This document shows positions 7,723 through 15,281 of a stretch of 64,000 bases of DNA, piece by piece (positions within the stretch are counted from its first letter, which is position 1; each line of letters begins with the position of its first letter). This stretch comes from Rhodoferax sp. (GTDB taxonomy: Bacteria; Pseudomonadota; Gammaproteobacteria; Burkholderiales; Burkholderiaceae_C). The translations under genes and the position numbers were made by a program. Where the stretch lies: NCBI GenBank assembly GCA_030682475.1, contig JAUXOA010000091.1, positions 1-64,000 on the forward strand. Reading direction: 5' to 3'. The notes below the pieces were generated by a model. It was not told the origin of the DNA. It was given only the letters and a program-made list of their open reading frames with translations, and searched no databases.

Positions 7723-8940
7723 ATGATTCCGGCCCCTAAGCTGTTCACCCTGGCCACTCCCGCAATCCCCGCGGAGGGGGGTTCTATCGTCTCCGGATTG
7801 ACGACGGAACTTGCTGCAGCTAGTGATCTGGAGCCGCTACTGGAGCGCTTTCTGGTTTCCATCGTTGCACTGGCCGGGGCCCAGGCCGGGGCCGTCCGAG
7901 TCCTGACCGACGACGGACAATACATGCGGCTGGTGGCGCAGCAAGGCTTGCCGCCTGACCTGCTGAGCACCGAACGGCTGGTGGAGCGCGACTGCGGCAT
8001 GTGCGGTATCGCTTCGGGTACCGATGTGCTGGGCTGGGTGGACGACGTAAGGTCCTGCGCCCGGCACAGCGGGCAAGTCTATTTTGGCCTGCAATGCAAG
8101 AGTGTGCTGGCCATATCTCTGCCCCACGGCAAGCAGGTACTGGGGATCTACAACCTGTTTTTTGAAGCCAATGCCCACATCAACCCGCAAACCGAGACCA
8201 TATTGCGCTTGATTGGCCAGTTGTTGGGACTGGCACTGCACAATGCCCGGATTGAGCGCGAGCGCCTGCGCGTGACGGTGCTCAAAGAGCGCCAGGAAAT
8301 GCTCCATGAAGTGCATGACGCCATTGCGCAGACCCTGGCTTACGTCAAGATGCGCCTGCCCTTGCTGAACGATGCCATGCTGGCTCACGATGACCAGCGC
8401 TCGCTCAAATACTTTTCGGATGTCAAACAGGCAGTGGGGGATGCCCATAACAATTTGCGCGAGGTCATGACTTACTTTCGCACCCGCATGGACCCGCTGG
8501 GCCTGCTGCATGCGCTCCAGGGCATTGCCGACGGTTTTTTTGACCGCACCGGTATCACACTGGAAATCCGGAATTCGGTGCAAAATCTGAATCTGTCCGA
8601 CCAACAGGAGGTTCAGGTGTTTCACATTGTGCAGGAAGCGCTGGCCAACATTGCCAAGCACTCGATGGCCCGACACGCCGTGCTGACGATTGACAAGACA
8701 CCCCAGCGACTGGAGTTTCTGATCGAGGACGATGGGCTGGGTCTGGCCGCACCGTCGGTATCGACCATTGTGACCATGGCGAAAGGGTTTGCACCCCCGG
8801 CCCATTTCGGGCTGGAAATCATGCAGGGCAGGGCGCAGCGCCTGGGTGGCAGCATTGAGGTGGGCATGAATGAAGGTGGCGGCACGCGGGTACACTTGGT
8901 GCTTCCAACAAGTTCCCTCTCCCTGGGGTTTCACACATGA
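7723..8940 (+). CDS. NarX-type soluble sensor histidine kinase (GAF-HisKA_3-HATPase)
   Basis: A 405-residue kinase. A GAF-like domain (about residues 15-180) holds a cysteine group (DCGMCG, RSCARHSG, LQCKS) reminiscent of the cysteine cluster in the central module of NarX/NarQ. A HisKA_3 phosphoacceptor follows (HEVHDAIAQTL). Then comes an HATPase domain with N-box (VQEALANIAKHS) and G-boxes (EDDGLGL; HFGLEIMQGRA). No membrane span or periplasmic sensor is seen, so the signal is probably cytosolic, perhaps redox or a sulfur species. The frame is open from ATG 7642, but that ATG lies within a TACCCAT box, so I prefer 7723; neither start has a clear ribosome binding site. It overlaps the next gene by 4 nt (ATGA). 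Confidence 0.85.
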   Translation: MIPAPKLFTLATPAIPAEGGSIVSGLTTELAAASDLEPLLERFLVSIVALAGAQAGAVRVLTDDGQYMRLVAQQGLPPDLLSTERLVERDCGMCGIASGTDVLGWVDDVRSCARHSGQVYFGLQCKSVLAISLPHGKQVLGIYNLFFEANAHINPQTETILRLIGQLLGLALHNARIERERLRVTVLKERQEMLHEVHDAIAQTLAYVKMRLPLLNDAMLAHDDQRSLKYFSDVKQAVGDAHNNLREVMTYFRTRMDPLGLLHALQGIADGFFDRTGITLEIRNSVQNLNLSDQQEVQVFHIVQEALANIAKHSMARHAVLTIDKTPQRLEFLIEDDGLGLAAPSVSTIVTMAKGFAPPAHFGLEIMQGRAQRLGGSIEVGMNEGGGTRVHLVLPTSSLSLGFHT

Positions 8941-9635
8941 CAGCCAAGACACGGGTGATGCTGGTGGACGACCACGCGTTGTGCCGCAGTGGCCTGACCG
9001 AGCTGCTGGAACACCGCAGCGACATGAGGGTGGTGGGGGCCACGGGCGACCCGGCGCAGGTGGTGCCGATGCTGATCGAGCATCAGCCTGACCTGATGGT
9101 GCTGGACTTGCGCCTGGCGACGACCGATGGTCTGAGTTTGCTGCGCCTGATTCGCGCGCAAGGATACGAAATTCCGGTCGTCATACTGACCATGAGCGAC
9201 AGCGAAGATGACATGTCCGCCGCGTTACGTGCCGGCGTGCGGGGCTACCTGCTCAAAGACATGGAACCCGAGGAGGTGATTGACGCCATCGGTCGGGCGG
9301 CACGCGGTGAAATGGTGGTCGCCTCAGCCATGACGCTGAAACTCGCGCAAATACTGCAATCCGGCCCCAAGGGATCGGTCATGGGTGATCTGGTAGCCTC
9401 GCTCACCGAACGCGAGCGTGAGGTGCTCGACCACGTGGCACGCGGCCAGAGCAACAAGGTCATTGCCAAGGCGCTCGACATCAGCCACAACACGGTCAAG
9501 CTGCACGTGCGCCATATCATGGACAAGCTCAACCTTCGCTCGCGGGTTGAAGCGGCGGTATTTGCGTTTGAGTACCGCAGCTCGCCAGACGGGGTCAAGG
9601 CGGCGGGCGAGGCGGCACAGAAAATTAAAGGCTGA
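8937..9635 (+). CDS. NarL-type response regulator
   Basis: A 232-residue regulator. The N-terminal receiver shows DD (VDDHALCR), the phosphoacceptor aspartate in LMVLDLRLA and the lysine in YLLKDMEPEE. The C-terminal LuxR/NarL HTH (about residues 155-215: LTEREREVLDHVARGQSNK, ALDISHNTVKLHVRHIM, LRSRVEAAVFAFE) is close to that of E. coli NarL. The start overlaps the kinase stop, so the two are one operon. Its likely sites are the TACCCAT boxes upstream of soeA, the accessory cluster and tusA. No nitrate-respiration genes are in the window, so a role in sulfur oxidation is inferred. Confidence 0.9.
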   Translation: MTAKTRVMLVDDHALCRSGLTELLEHRSDMRVVGATGDPAQVVPMLIEHQPDLMVLDLRLATTDGLSLLRLIRAQGYEIPVVILTMSDSEDDMSAALRAGVRGYLLKDMEPEEVIDAIGRAARGEMVVASAMTLKLAQILQSGPKGSVMGDLVASLTEREREVLDHVARGQSNKVIAKALDISHNTVKLHVRHIMDKLNLRSRVEAAVFAFEYRSSPDGVKAAGEAAQKIKG

Positions 9636-9736
9636 ATTCTGGTCGATGGAAACAAAACCTGCGCACAAGCCGCTGGTGGCTTCAAACTCGACAATGGTCA
9701 CCGCCACTTAGACATGCTTCTTGTGGGTTCGGCTAT

Positions 9737-10528
9737 TTACGCTGTTGTTGCGTTCGGCCGTGGCTTGAACCACGCCAGCGCCTCATGCAGTTTGACAACC
9801 TCGCCGATGATCGTCAGGCAGGGTGATTTCAGGCCCGCGTTGGCGACGCGTTCAGGCATGTCGGCCAGCGTTCCGGTGACGACTTTCTGGGTCGTGATGG
9901 TGCCGTCCTGCACCACGGCGATGGGCAGGGTGGGGGCCGCACCGTGCTGCATCATCTGGCGGCAAATCTCGCTCAGTCCGCCCAGGCCCATATAAATCAC
10001 GACCGTCTGGCGTGGCCGCACCAGGCTGGGCCAGTCCAGGTCGGCGCTGCCGTCCTGGAGATGGCCAGTGATGAAAATGCAGCTTTGCGCGTAGTCGCGG
10101 TGCGTCAGCGGGATGCCGGCGTAGCTCGATACGCCGGACGCCGCCGTCACACCGGGGACAACTTCAAACGCAATGTCATGTGCCGCCAGCGCTTGCAGTT
10201 CCTCGCCGCCGCGCCCGAAAATGAACGGGTCACCGCCCTTGAGACGCACCACCTGCTTGCCTTCAATGGCGAGTTTGACGAGCAGAGCGTTGATCTCCTC
10301 TTGCCGCATGGTGTGCTCGTTGCGGCGCTTGCCAGCATAGATACGCTCCGCGGTGGGCGAAACAAAGTCAAGTACCGCGCTCGACACCAGGTGGTCATAG
10401 ACGATCACTTCGGTCTGCTGCAGCAGGCGCACGGCGCGCAGCGTCAACAGCTCGGGGTCGCCGGGGCCGGCGCCCACCAGATAGACGCGCCCGGTGCCGG
10501 GCAGGGGGTGTGTGCTGCCGGTTTTCAA
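9737..10528 (-). CDS. cobA: Uroporphyrinogen-III C-methyltransferase (siroheme synthesis)
   Basis: A SUMT of 263 residues. It transfers two methyl groups from S-adenosylmethionine to uroporphyrinogen III to give precorrin-2, the precursor of siroheme. Motifs are VGAGPGDPELLTLRAVR near residue 18 and VVRLKGGDPFIFGRGGEE near 92. It lacks the N-terminal dehydrogenase/ferrochelatase part of full CysG. It overlaps dsrR by 4 nt and is the last gene of the dsr operon. That placement makes sense because DsrAB needs siroheme. It converges on the response regulator gene; a weak AAGCC/GGCTT hairpin (about 9668-9683) lies between them. Confidence 0.9.
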   Translation of the reverse strand: MKTGSTHPLPGTGRVYLVGAGPGDPELLTLRAVRLLQQTEVIVYDHLVSSAVLDFVSPTAERIYAGKRRNEHTMRQEEINALLVKLAIEGKQVVRLKGGDPFIFGRGGEELQALAAHDIAFEVVPGVTAASGVSSYAGIPLTHRDYAQSCIFITGHLQDGSADLDWPSLVRPRQTVVIYMGLGGLSEICRQMMQHGAAPTLPIAVVQDGTITTQKVVTGTLADMPERVANAGLKSPCLTIIGEVVKLHEALAWFKPRPNATTA

Positions 10529-10902
10529 TGCGTGCGTTTTGAGCTACCGCAGCCACCACTGCTACAGCCCCCGCTGCCGCAACCGCCGCCGGATATGGGC
10601 TCGGGCGCGCCCTGGGACTGTCGGCCGTCGATGAAAATAAAGTTGAACTCACCGGGCTCGAGTTCCACGTAGTCGAGCACGGTGTCAGCCAGCAATTCCT
10701 GGGACTCGTCGGCGATCACGACCGCCACCCCGTCCAGGTCGAGCTTCATGTCTTCGTCTTTCGGGTCGTCAAAGCCCATGCCGTATTGCATCGAGCCGTC
10801 GGCATCGACCTTGGCCGCGATACGCAGAGCCATCTCCAGGGCGCCGCTGGAGTTCGCCGTCTGCTGGATTTGTCGTGCTGCGGCGCTGGTTAATGTAAAC
10901 AT
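10525..10902 (-). CDS. dsrR: DsrR, IscA-like (A-type) protein
   Basis: A 125-residue A-type carrier fold protein starting MFTLTSAAARQIQQTA. DsrR of Allochromatium vinosum is an IscA-like protein that, as I remember, lacks cluster-binding cysteines and acts in dsr expression or assembly. Here the body has no cysteine in the usual first position, but the C-terminus has a Gly/Cys-rich tail (GGGCGSGGCSSGGCGS) with three cysteines. It sits after dsrN and directly before cobA. Its ribosome binding site (AAGGAG) is preceded by a nested copy of the 48-nt hairpin repeat. Confidence 0.8.
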   Translation of the reverse strand: MFTLTSAAARQIQQTANSSGALEMALRIAAKVDADGSMQYGMGFDDPKDEDMKLDLDGVAVVIADESQELLADTVLDYVELEPGEFNFIFIDGRQSQGAPEPISGGGCGSGGCSSGGCGSSKRTH

Positions 10903-10922
10903 ATCTTACTCCTTGTTAATCA

Positions 10923-11026
10923 GTTGAGGACAGAGCTTGTTCGCCTTGAGATGTTGAGGACAGAGCTTGCTCGCTGCGCGTAGCTGCGGTCTGTCCCGCA
11001 AAGTATCAAGATTCGGTCTGTCCCAC
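10923..11026. repeat. 48-nt hairpin repeat, nested double copy
   Basis: A full copy of the repeat (10953-11000) with GGACAGA/TCTGTCC arms lies inside a split second copy, whose left half is at 10923-10946 and whose right end (CGGTCTGTCCCACA) is at 11014-11026. It occupies the leader between dsrN and dsrR. The arrangement suggests insertion of one copy into another, so the element can move or be copied. Confidence 0.75.
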
Positions 11027-11042
11027 AAAATATTCTAATATT

Positions 11043-12833
11043 CTAATGTTCGCCCTTGGTCTTCAAAAGTCCGGCCAAACGGTTGCCTTGCTTCTGTGGT
11101 CCGCCGATCGGAAAAATCTCGTGCAGATAGTGATTGTTACCACGCGCGGGCCCCCATGTTTTGGCGAAGTGCCAAATCATCGCACGAACTTGCGCCTGCA
11201 CCCGATGTTCCTCAAAATACCCCCGCAAAAAGGCGATGACCTGCCAATGCGCTTCGGTTAACTCGAGATTTTCCGCCCTGGCCTGTGCCCGTGCAAAGTC
11301 TTCAGACCAATCGCCCAGGTTTTTCAGATAGCCTTCGGAGTCGGTGGCGACTGGTTGATCATTGACCTGCACGGTACGCATGTTTGCGGCGGCCTGCGGC
11401 CTGGAGGCGATTTTCTGCGCGCGCACAAAGGCCACAAACTGCTCGGCCCAGCCGGTGCCTGCGCCGCTGCGCAGATGGGCGTAGGAGGCGAGTACGTTGC
11501 GATAGACAATGCCGTCGCGCTCGCCGTCCACGCCATGCCCGCGCAGCACACGATAGGCAAACTTCAGCTCGGGTGCCAGGTTTTCCAGGCTGGAATAATG
11601 AAACTCGTGCCCGCGCAGCGTTGGCGGCGTAGCGTCCGCAGTGACGGGCCAGGGCGCATCGGCGGTGGTTTGCAGCTCTACATAACCGCGTCCGACAGGG
11701 CGCTCATGCATCACCACATCCACCGGCAGCGCACCGACCATGTCGTAAACACCGTCTTTCCAGCGCAGCGTGCGTGCCAGGTACATCAGGCCGCCGCATT
11801 CGGCATAGACCGGCAGACCGGCTTCAATCGCGCTGCGGATGCCTTCGCGCAAGCTGGCATTGGCCTGCAACGCAGGCATGAACATTTCCGGGAAGCCACC
11901 GCCGATGAACAGGCCATCCACCGTCGGCAGACCGGCGTCTTGCAAGGTGTTGAAGGGGACGATCTCGGCCCCCGCTGCCTCGAGCGCCAGCAGGTCGTCG
12001 GGGTAGTAAAAGCCAAACGCCTTGTCGCGCGCCAGACCGATGCGAACGCGCGGCTGCGGCGCCAAACTCCGTTCGGGCTGAGCCTGTCGAAGCCCTTCGA
12101 CAGGCTCAGGGTGAACGGTTGGGGTTGTTCCAGGCTGAGTAAGAAGGGGCGCGGCACTGGCGGCGATCCGCAACACCCGTGGCAAATCAACCTGTGCTGC
12201 GATCAGCTCACCCATGGCGCGCACACGTTGCGCGGCGTCATCGAGCTCATGGTTGGGCATCAGCCCAAGATGGCGCTCCACCAGCGCCAGACGCGGGTCG
12301 TGACTGATGGCGCCCAGCACCGGCACATCGGTGTAATGTTCGATCACGGCGCGCAGCTTGGATTCGTGCCGGGCTCCGCCCAACTGGTTCAGGATGACAC
12401 CGGCAATGCGGATGCGCGGATCAAAGGCCTGGTAGCCCAGAATCAGCGGCGCGATGCCGCGCGTCATGCCGCGCGCGTCCAGCACCAGCAGCACCGGCAA
12501 GTCCAGCAAATGCGCCAGTGCGGCGTTGCTGTTGCTGCCGTCCAGCGCCAAGCCGTCGTACAAGCCTTTGTTGCCTTCCACGATGCTGATGTCAGCGAGC
12601 GCGGCGTGACGCAGGAAGCAGGCGGTGATTCTCTCCGACGTCATCAGGAAGGGGTCGAGGTTGAAGCAGGCGCCCCCGCTGGCCTGACCCAGCCACATCG
12701 GGTCAATGTAGTCCGGCCCTTTTTTGAAGGGCTGCACGATCAGGCCTTGCGCTGACAGTGCGGCGCACAGGCCTACCGTGATGGTGGTCTTGCCGGAAGA
12801 CTTATGCGCAGCCGAAACCAGAAAGCGGGACAT
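11043..12833 (-). CDS. dsrN: DsrN (CobB-type amidase) fused to a DsrC-like domain
   Basis: A 596-residue fusion. Residues 1 to about 470 are a cobyrinic acid a,c-diamide synthase-type glutamine amidotransferase: an N-terminal P-loop (HKSSGKTTITVG) and a C-terminal glutaminase part with nucleophile motif AECGGLMYL. DsrN is thought to amidate siroheme for DsrAB. From Met485 the protein carries a DsrC/TusE fold (DSEGYLKNLGDWSEDFA, LTEAHWQVIAFLRGYF, HYLHEIFPIGGPQKQ). It lacks both C-terminal cysteines (GNRLAGLLKTKGEH in place of ACKIAGLPKPTGC). Usual DsrN ends after the CobB part. Residues about 239-255 are encoded by an in-frame copy of the GTTCGGGCTGAGCC palindrome. No ribosome binding site precedes Met485, so the domain is probably not made separately. 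Confidence 0.9.
   Translation of the reverse strand: MSRFLVSAAHKSSGKTTITVGLCAALSAQGLIVQPFKKGPDYIDPMWLGQASGGACFNLDPFLMTSERITACFLRHAALADISIVEGNKGLYDGLALDGSNSNAALAHLLDLPVLLVLDARGMTRGIAPLILGYQAFDPRIRIAGVILNQLGGARHESKLRAVIEHYTDVPVLGAISHDPRLALVERHLGLMPNHELDDAAQRVRAMGELIAAQVDLPRVLRIAASAAPLLTQPGTTPTVHPEPVEGLRQAQPERSLAPQPRVRIGLARDKAFGFYYPDDLLALEAAGAEIVPFNTLQDAGLPTVDGLFIGGGFPEMFMPALQANASLREGIRSAIEAGLPVYAECGGLMYLARTLRWKDGVYDMVGALPVDVVMHERPVGRGYVELQTTADAPWPVTADATPPTLRGHEFHYSSLENLAPELKFAYRVLRGHGVDGERDGIVYRNVLASYAHLRSGAGTGWAEQFVAFVRAQKIASRPQAAANMRTVQVNDQPVATDSEGYLKNLGDWSEDFARAQARAENLELTEAHWQVIAFLRGYFEEHRVQAQVRAMIWHFAKTWGPARGNNHYLHEIFPIGGPQKQGNRLAGLLKTKGEH
12071..12118. repeat. Dispersed palindrome within dsrN
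   Basis: A GTTCGGGCTGAGCCTGTCGA/TCGACAGGCTCAG inverted repeat inserted in frame in dsrN. Read on the coding strand it gives peptide [16 protein letters not shown]. Related copies interrupt ligA twice. Confidence 0.85.
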
Positions 12834-12845
12834 GGTGAAACAGTT

Positions 12846-14069
12846 TCAGGCGTTGGCGGCCGCCTGCGTGGCACTGCTCTCTTGGACAGCCTGGTCGTCC
12901 AGGCGCTCTGGCAAAAAGCCCAGAAACTTCAGCGCCAGCAGGACGATCAGGCCCGCGATGGCGACGCCGCCAAAACCCAGCAGCCATTCAGGCAGGCTGG
13001 GCGTGTAGCTGTTGACCACGCCGTCATAAAAACTGCTGCTGACCTGCCGGCCCGGGAACAGCACCAGCGGGAAGGCTTGCCCGCCAATGATGGTGACATA
13101 CATCTGCGCAAAGCCACCGCCCACCACCAGCGTGGCGCTGGCCGCGATGCGGCGGCGCATCTGGCCGATGCGTGGGTGCAGCAGCAAGACCAGCGGCAGC
13201 ACGCCCCCCAGCAGCACCTGACCGAGCCAGAACATAGCGGTGTAGATGCCGCCCTCGAGCAAAATGAAGCGTTCGAAATCATGGTGCTTGGTGAAATACA
13301 GATTGGTCAGGTGATAAACCAGCACAAAATAAAGCACCACCGCAATGAAGATCGCTTGCAGCCGTGCAAACCGTGCCATCAGCGCGTCGCCCAGGGGACG
13401 GCCACTGCCGTGGCAGGCCAGCATCAGCACCAGCAGGAATACGGCCAGGCCATAACTGAGCGACAGCGCGATGAACAAGGGCGCCAGCAGAGCCGAGTCA
13501 TAGGCTTGCCGGGCTACCAGAAAACCAAAAATCGAGCCGGTGCCGGTGGTCAACGCGATGCGCCAGACAAAGGCAAAAAGACCGGCCAGCGGGGTATAGC
13601 GGTTCATGCGCCGCTCCATCATGGTCCAGAGGTAGGCGATGACAAAGCCCATGAAGCCGGAGTAAAGAAAAATGTTCAACGCAAAGATCGACTTGAAGTT
13701 GTAATGCGTCATGGCGATGATCAGCCGGTCGGGCCGCCCCAGATCGAGCATCAACACCGTCAAACCTCCCAGCAGCAGCGCCAGGGCCAGTAGAGCGGAC
13801 AGCGGGCCCAGCGGCTTGAGCTCGGTTTTGCCGAAGACCGAGGCCATGGAGGCGACATTCAGCGCGCCCGATGCCGCCACCACCAGGAATACGGCAAATA
13901 CATGGGGCAAACCCCAGACGATCTGGTTGCTCATGCCGGTGACGATGTGGCCCTGGTGTTCCATGACCCAGACTGCCCCCAGGCCGAGCAGCGTGATCAG
14001 CGCCAGGGCGGCCAGCAGAGCGTAGTAGCCGGGGCTGCTGCCATCGAGTTCACGCAGAGTGATCTTCAT
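12846..14069 (-). CDS. dsrP: DsrP, NrfD-type membrane subunit
   Basis: A 407-residue polytopic protein with about ten membrane spans, NrfD/PsrC family. As part of DsrMKJOP it exchanges electrons with the quinone pool on the periplasmic side with DsrO and DsrJ. It follows dsrO at 3 nt and is followed by dsrN. Length and hydrophobic pattern are normal. Confidence 0.9.
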   Translation of the reverse strand: MKITLRELDGSSPGYYALLAALALITLLGLGAVWVMEHQGHIVTGMSNQIVWGLPHVFAVFLVVAASGALNVASMASVFGKTELKPLGPLSALLALALLLGGLTVLMLDLGRPDRLIIAMTHYNFKSIFALNIFLYSGFMGFVIAYLWTMMERRMNRYTPLAGLFAFVWRIALTTGTGSIFGFLVARQAYDSALLAPLFIALSLSYGLAVFLLVLMLACHGSGRPLGDALMARFARLQAIFIAVVLYFVLVYHLTNLYFTKHHDFERFILLEGGIYTAMFWLGQVLLGGVLPLVLLLHPRIGQMRRRIAASATLVVGGGFAQMYVTIIGGQAFPLVLFPGRQVSSSFYDGVVNSYTPSLPEWLLGFGGVAIAGLIVLLALKFLGFLPERLDDQAVQESSATQAAANA

Positions 14070-14072
14070 GTT

Positions 14073-14852
14073 TTAGATTCCGATGTAGCGCACGCCAGTG
14101 TTCAAATTGAGGTCTTCACGAATCTGGCGCGAGGGGTAGCTGGCGACCCGCTTCGAGATGTCGCTTTCCGGATTATTCAGGTCACCGAAGACCATGGCTC
14201 CGTGCCCGGCCGAGGAGCAGGCGTTGACACAGGCGGGTTGTTCGCCACGGTCCACCTTGTGCACGCACAGCGTGCAGCCTTCCACCGTGCCCATGCCACG
14301 GGGGACATCTGGTTTCTGATCGGTCAGGGGTTCATGGACGAACGAGCGCGCCTGGTAGGGGCAGGCCATCACGCAATAGCGGCAACCAATGCAGGTGTGC
14401 TTGTCCACCAGAACGATGCCGTCGGCGCGCTTGAATGATGCGCCGGTGGGGCACACATCGACGCAAGGCGGATCGGCACAGTGTTGGCACATCATCGGCA
14501 GGGACTGGATTTTGCCAGTCCGAAGTTCCTTGATTTCAAGCTTGCGAATCCACTGCGGATCAGTGGTGCGCGTGCCCCCCGAAAGACCATTTTCGGTGTT
14601 GCAGGCGGTGACGCAGTCGGTGCAGCCACTGGCGCACTTGCCGCTGTCAATCAACATGCCCCATCGGACCAGGTTACTGGCACCCGGGCTGGGTGCGCTG
14701 GCTGGGGATGCGGCCTGTGCGATCTCGATCAGCCGGACACCGGGCGCGATCATGACGCCAACCAGACCGGCTGCGGCCACGCCCAGAAAACCACGTCGGC
14801 TGGTCTTCGTGTCAGTCGTTTCGGTTGCTGGGGTGGTGCTGTTCTGCTTCAT
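14073..14852 (-). CDS. dsrO: DsrO, periplasmic iron-sulfur subunit
   Basis: A 259-residue protein. The N-terminus has a twin-arginine signal (SRRGFLGVAAAGLVGVMIA). Ferredoxin motifs follow: CASGCTDCVTAC, CQHCADPPCVDVCP, CIGCRYCVMACP and CTLCVHK. It is the periplasmic electron carrier of the DsrMKJOP membrane complex, between DsrJ and DsrP. Its start overlaps the dsrJ stop by 4 nt. Confidence 0.92.
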   Translation of the reverse strand: MKQNSTTPATETTDTKTSRRGFLGVAAAGLVGVMIAPGVRLIEIAQAASPASAPSPGASNLVRWGMLIDSGKCASGCTDCVTACNTENGLSGGTRTTDPQWIRKLEIKELRTGKIQSLPMMCQHCADPPCVDVCPTGASFKRADGIVLVDKHTCIGCRYCVMACPYQARSFVHEPLTDQKPDVPRGMGTVEGCTLCVHKVDRGEQPACVNACSSAGHGAMVFGDLNNPESDISKRVASYPSRQIREDLNLNTGVRYIGI

Positions 14853-15277
14853 GGCTTGAATAGTTTAGATGTTGGGGCCGGTTTACTGGCATGGCACCCA
14901 AAACAGTCAATTTTTACCGCTGCGTAAGTATGACAACTTATACAAAAGTTGGTGCTCGCCACGGCAACACTGCCACTGGTTTGACTGGCATGGCACTCAA
15001 TGCAGGCTTTCAGACTGTACTTCCCGGTGCGAATCCCGCCACGAAGGGTGTCGTCGCGCTGGTGATTGAGGAGCTCCGCGTGGTTACGTCGCATGAAAGC
15101 CGGGTCTTCCACACATTGTTTGCCACGGGCGGTCTCGATCACAGGCTGCGGCACACGGCTCGAGGTGGTATGAGGCGCCAATGCCTGCGCCCACACTGCC
15201 GGGCTTGCCGTCAGCAGCAGGACCAACCCGCACAGACTGCTGGCAATGGCGAATCGAAGTGTGCGCAGACCAGGCAT
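14849..15277 (-). CDS. dsrJ: DsrJ, triheme c-type cytochrome
   Basis: A 142-residue protein with an N-terminal signal or anchor (LRTLRFAIASSLCGLVLLLTA). Three heme c sites are clear: CIECH, CISCH and CFGCH. It faces the periplasm in the DsrMKJOP complex. I chose ATG 15277 (MPGLRTL), 4 nt after the dsrL stop, since it places the signal peptide at the N-terminus; the longer frame reads into dsrL. Confidence 0.9.
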   Translation of the reverse strand: MPGLRTLRFAIASSLCGLVLLLTASPAVWAQALAPHTTSSRVPQPVIETARGKQCVEDPAFMRRNHAELLNHQRDDTLRGGIRTGKYSLKACIECHASQTSGSVAVASTNFCISCHTYAAVKIDCFGCHASKPAPTSKLFKP

Positions 15278-15281
15278 GACG

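Noticed and set aside
7642-9635. A nitrate-responsive NarXL system
   Set aside because: No nar, nap or nir genes are here, the kinase has no periplasmic nitrate sensor, and the matching DNA boxes lie at sulfur genes.
9668-9683. AAGCC/GGCTT hairpin between the response regulator and cobA as a terminator
   Set aside because: The stem is only 5 bp and there is no T-run.
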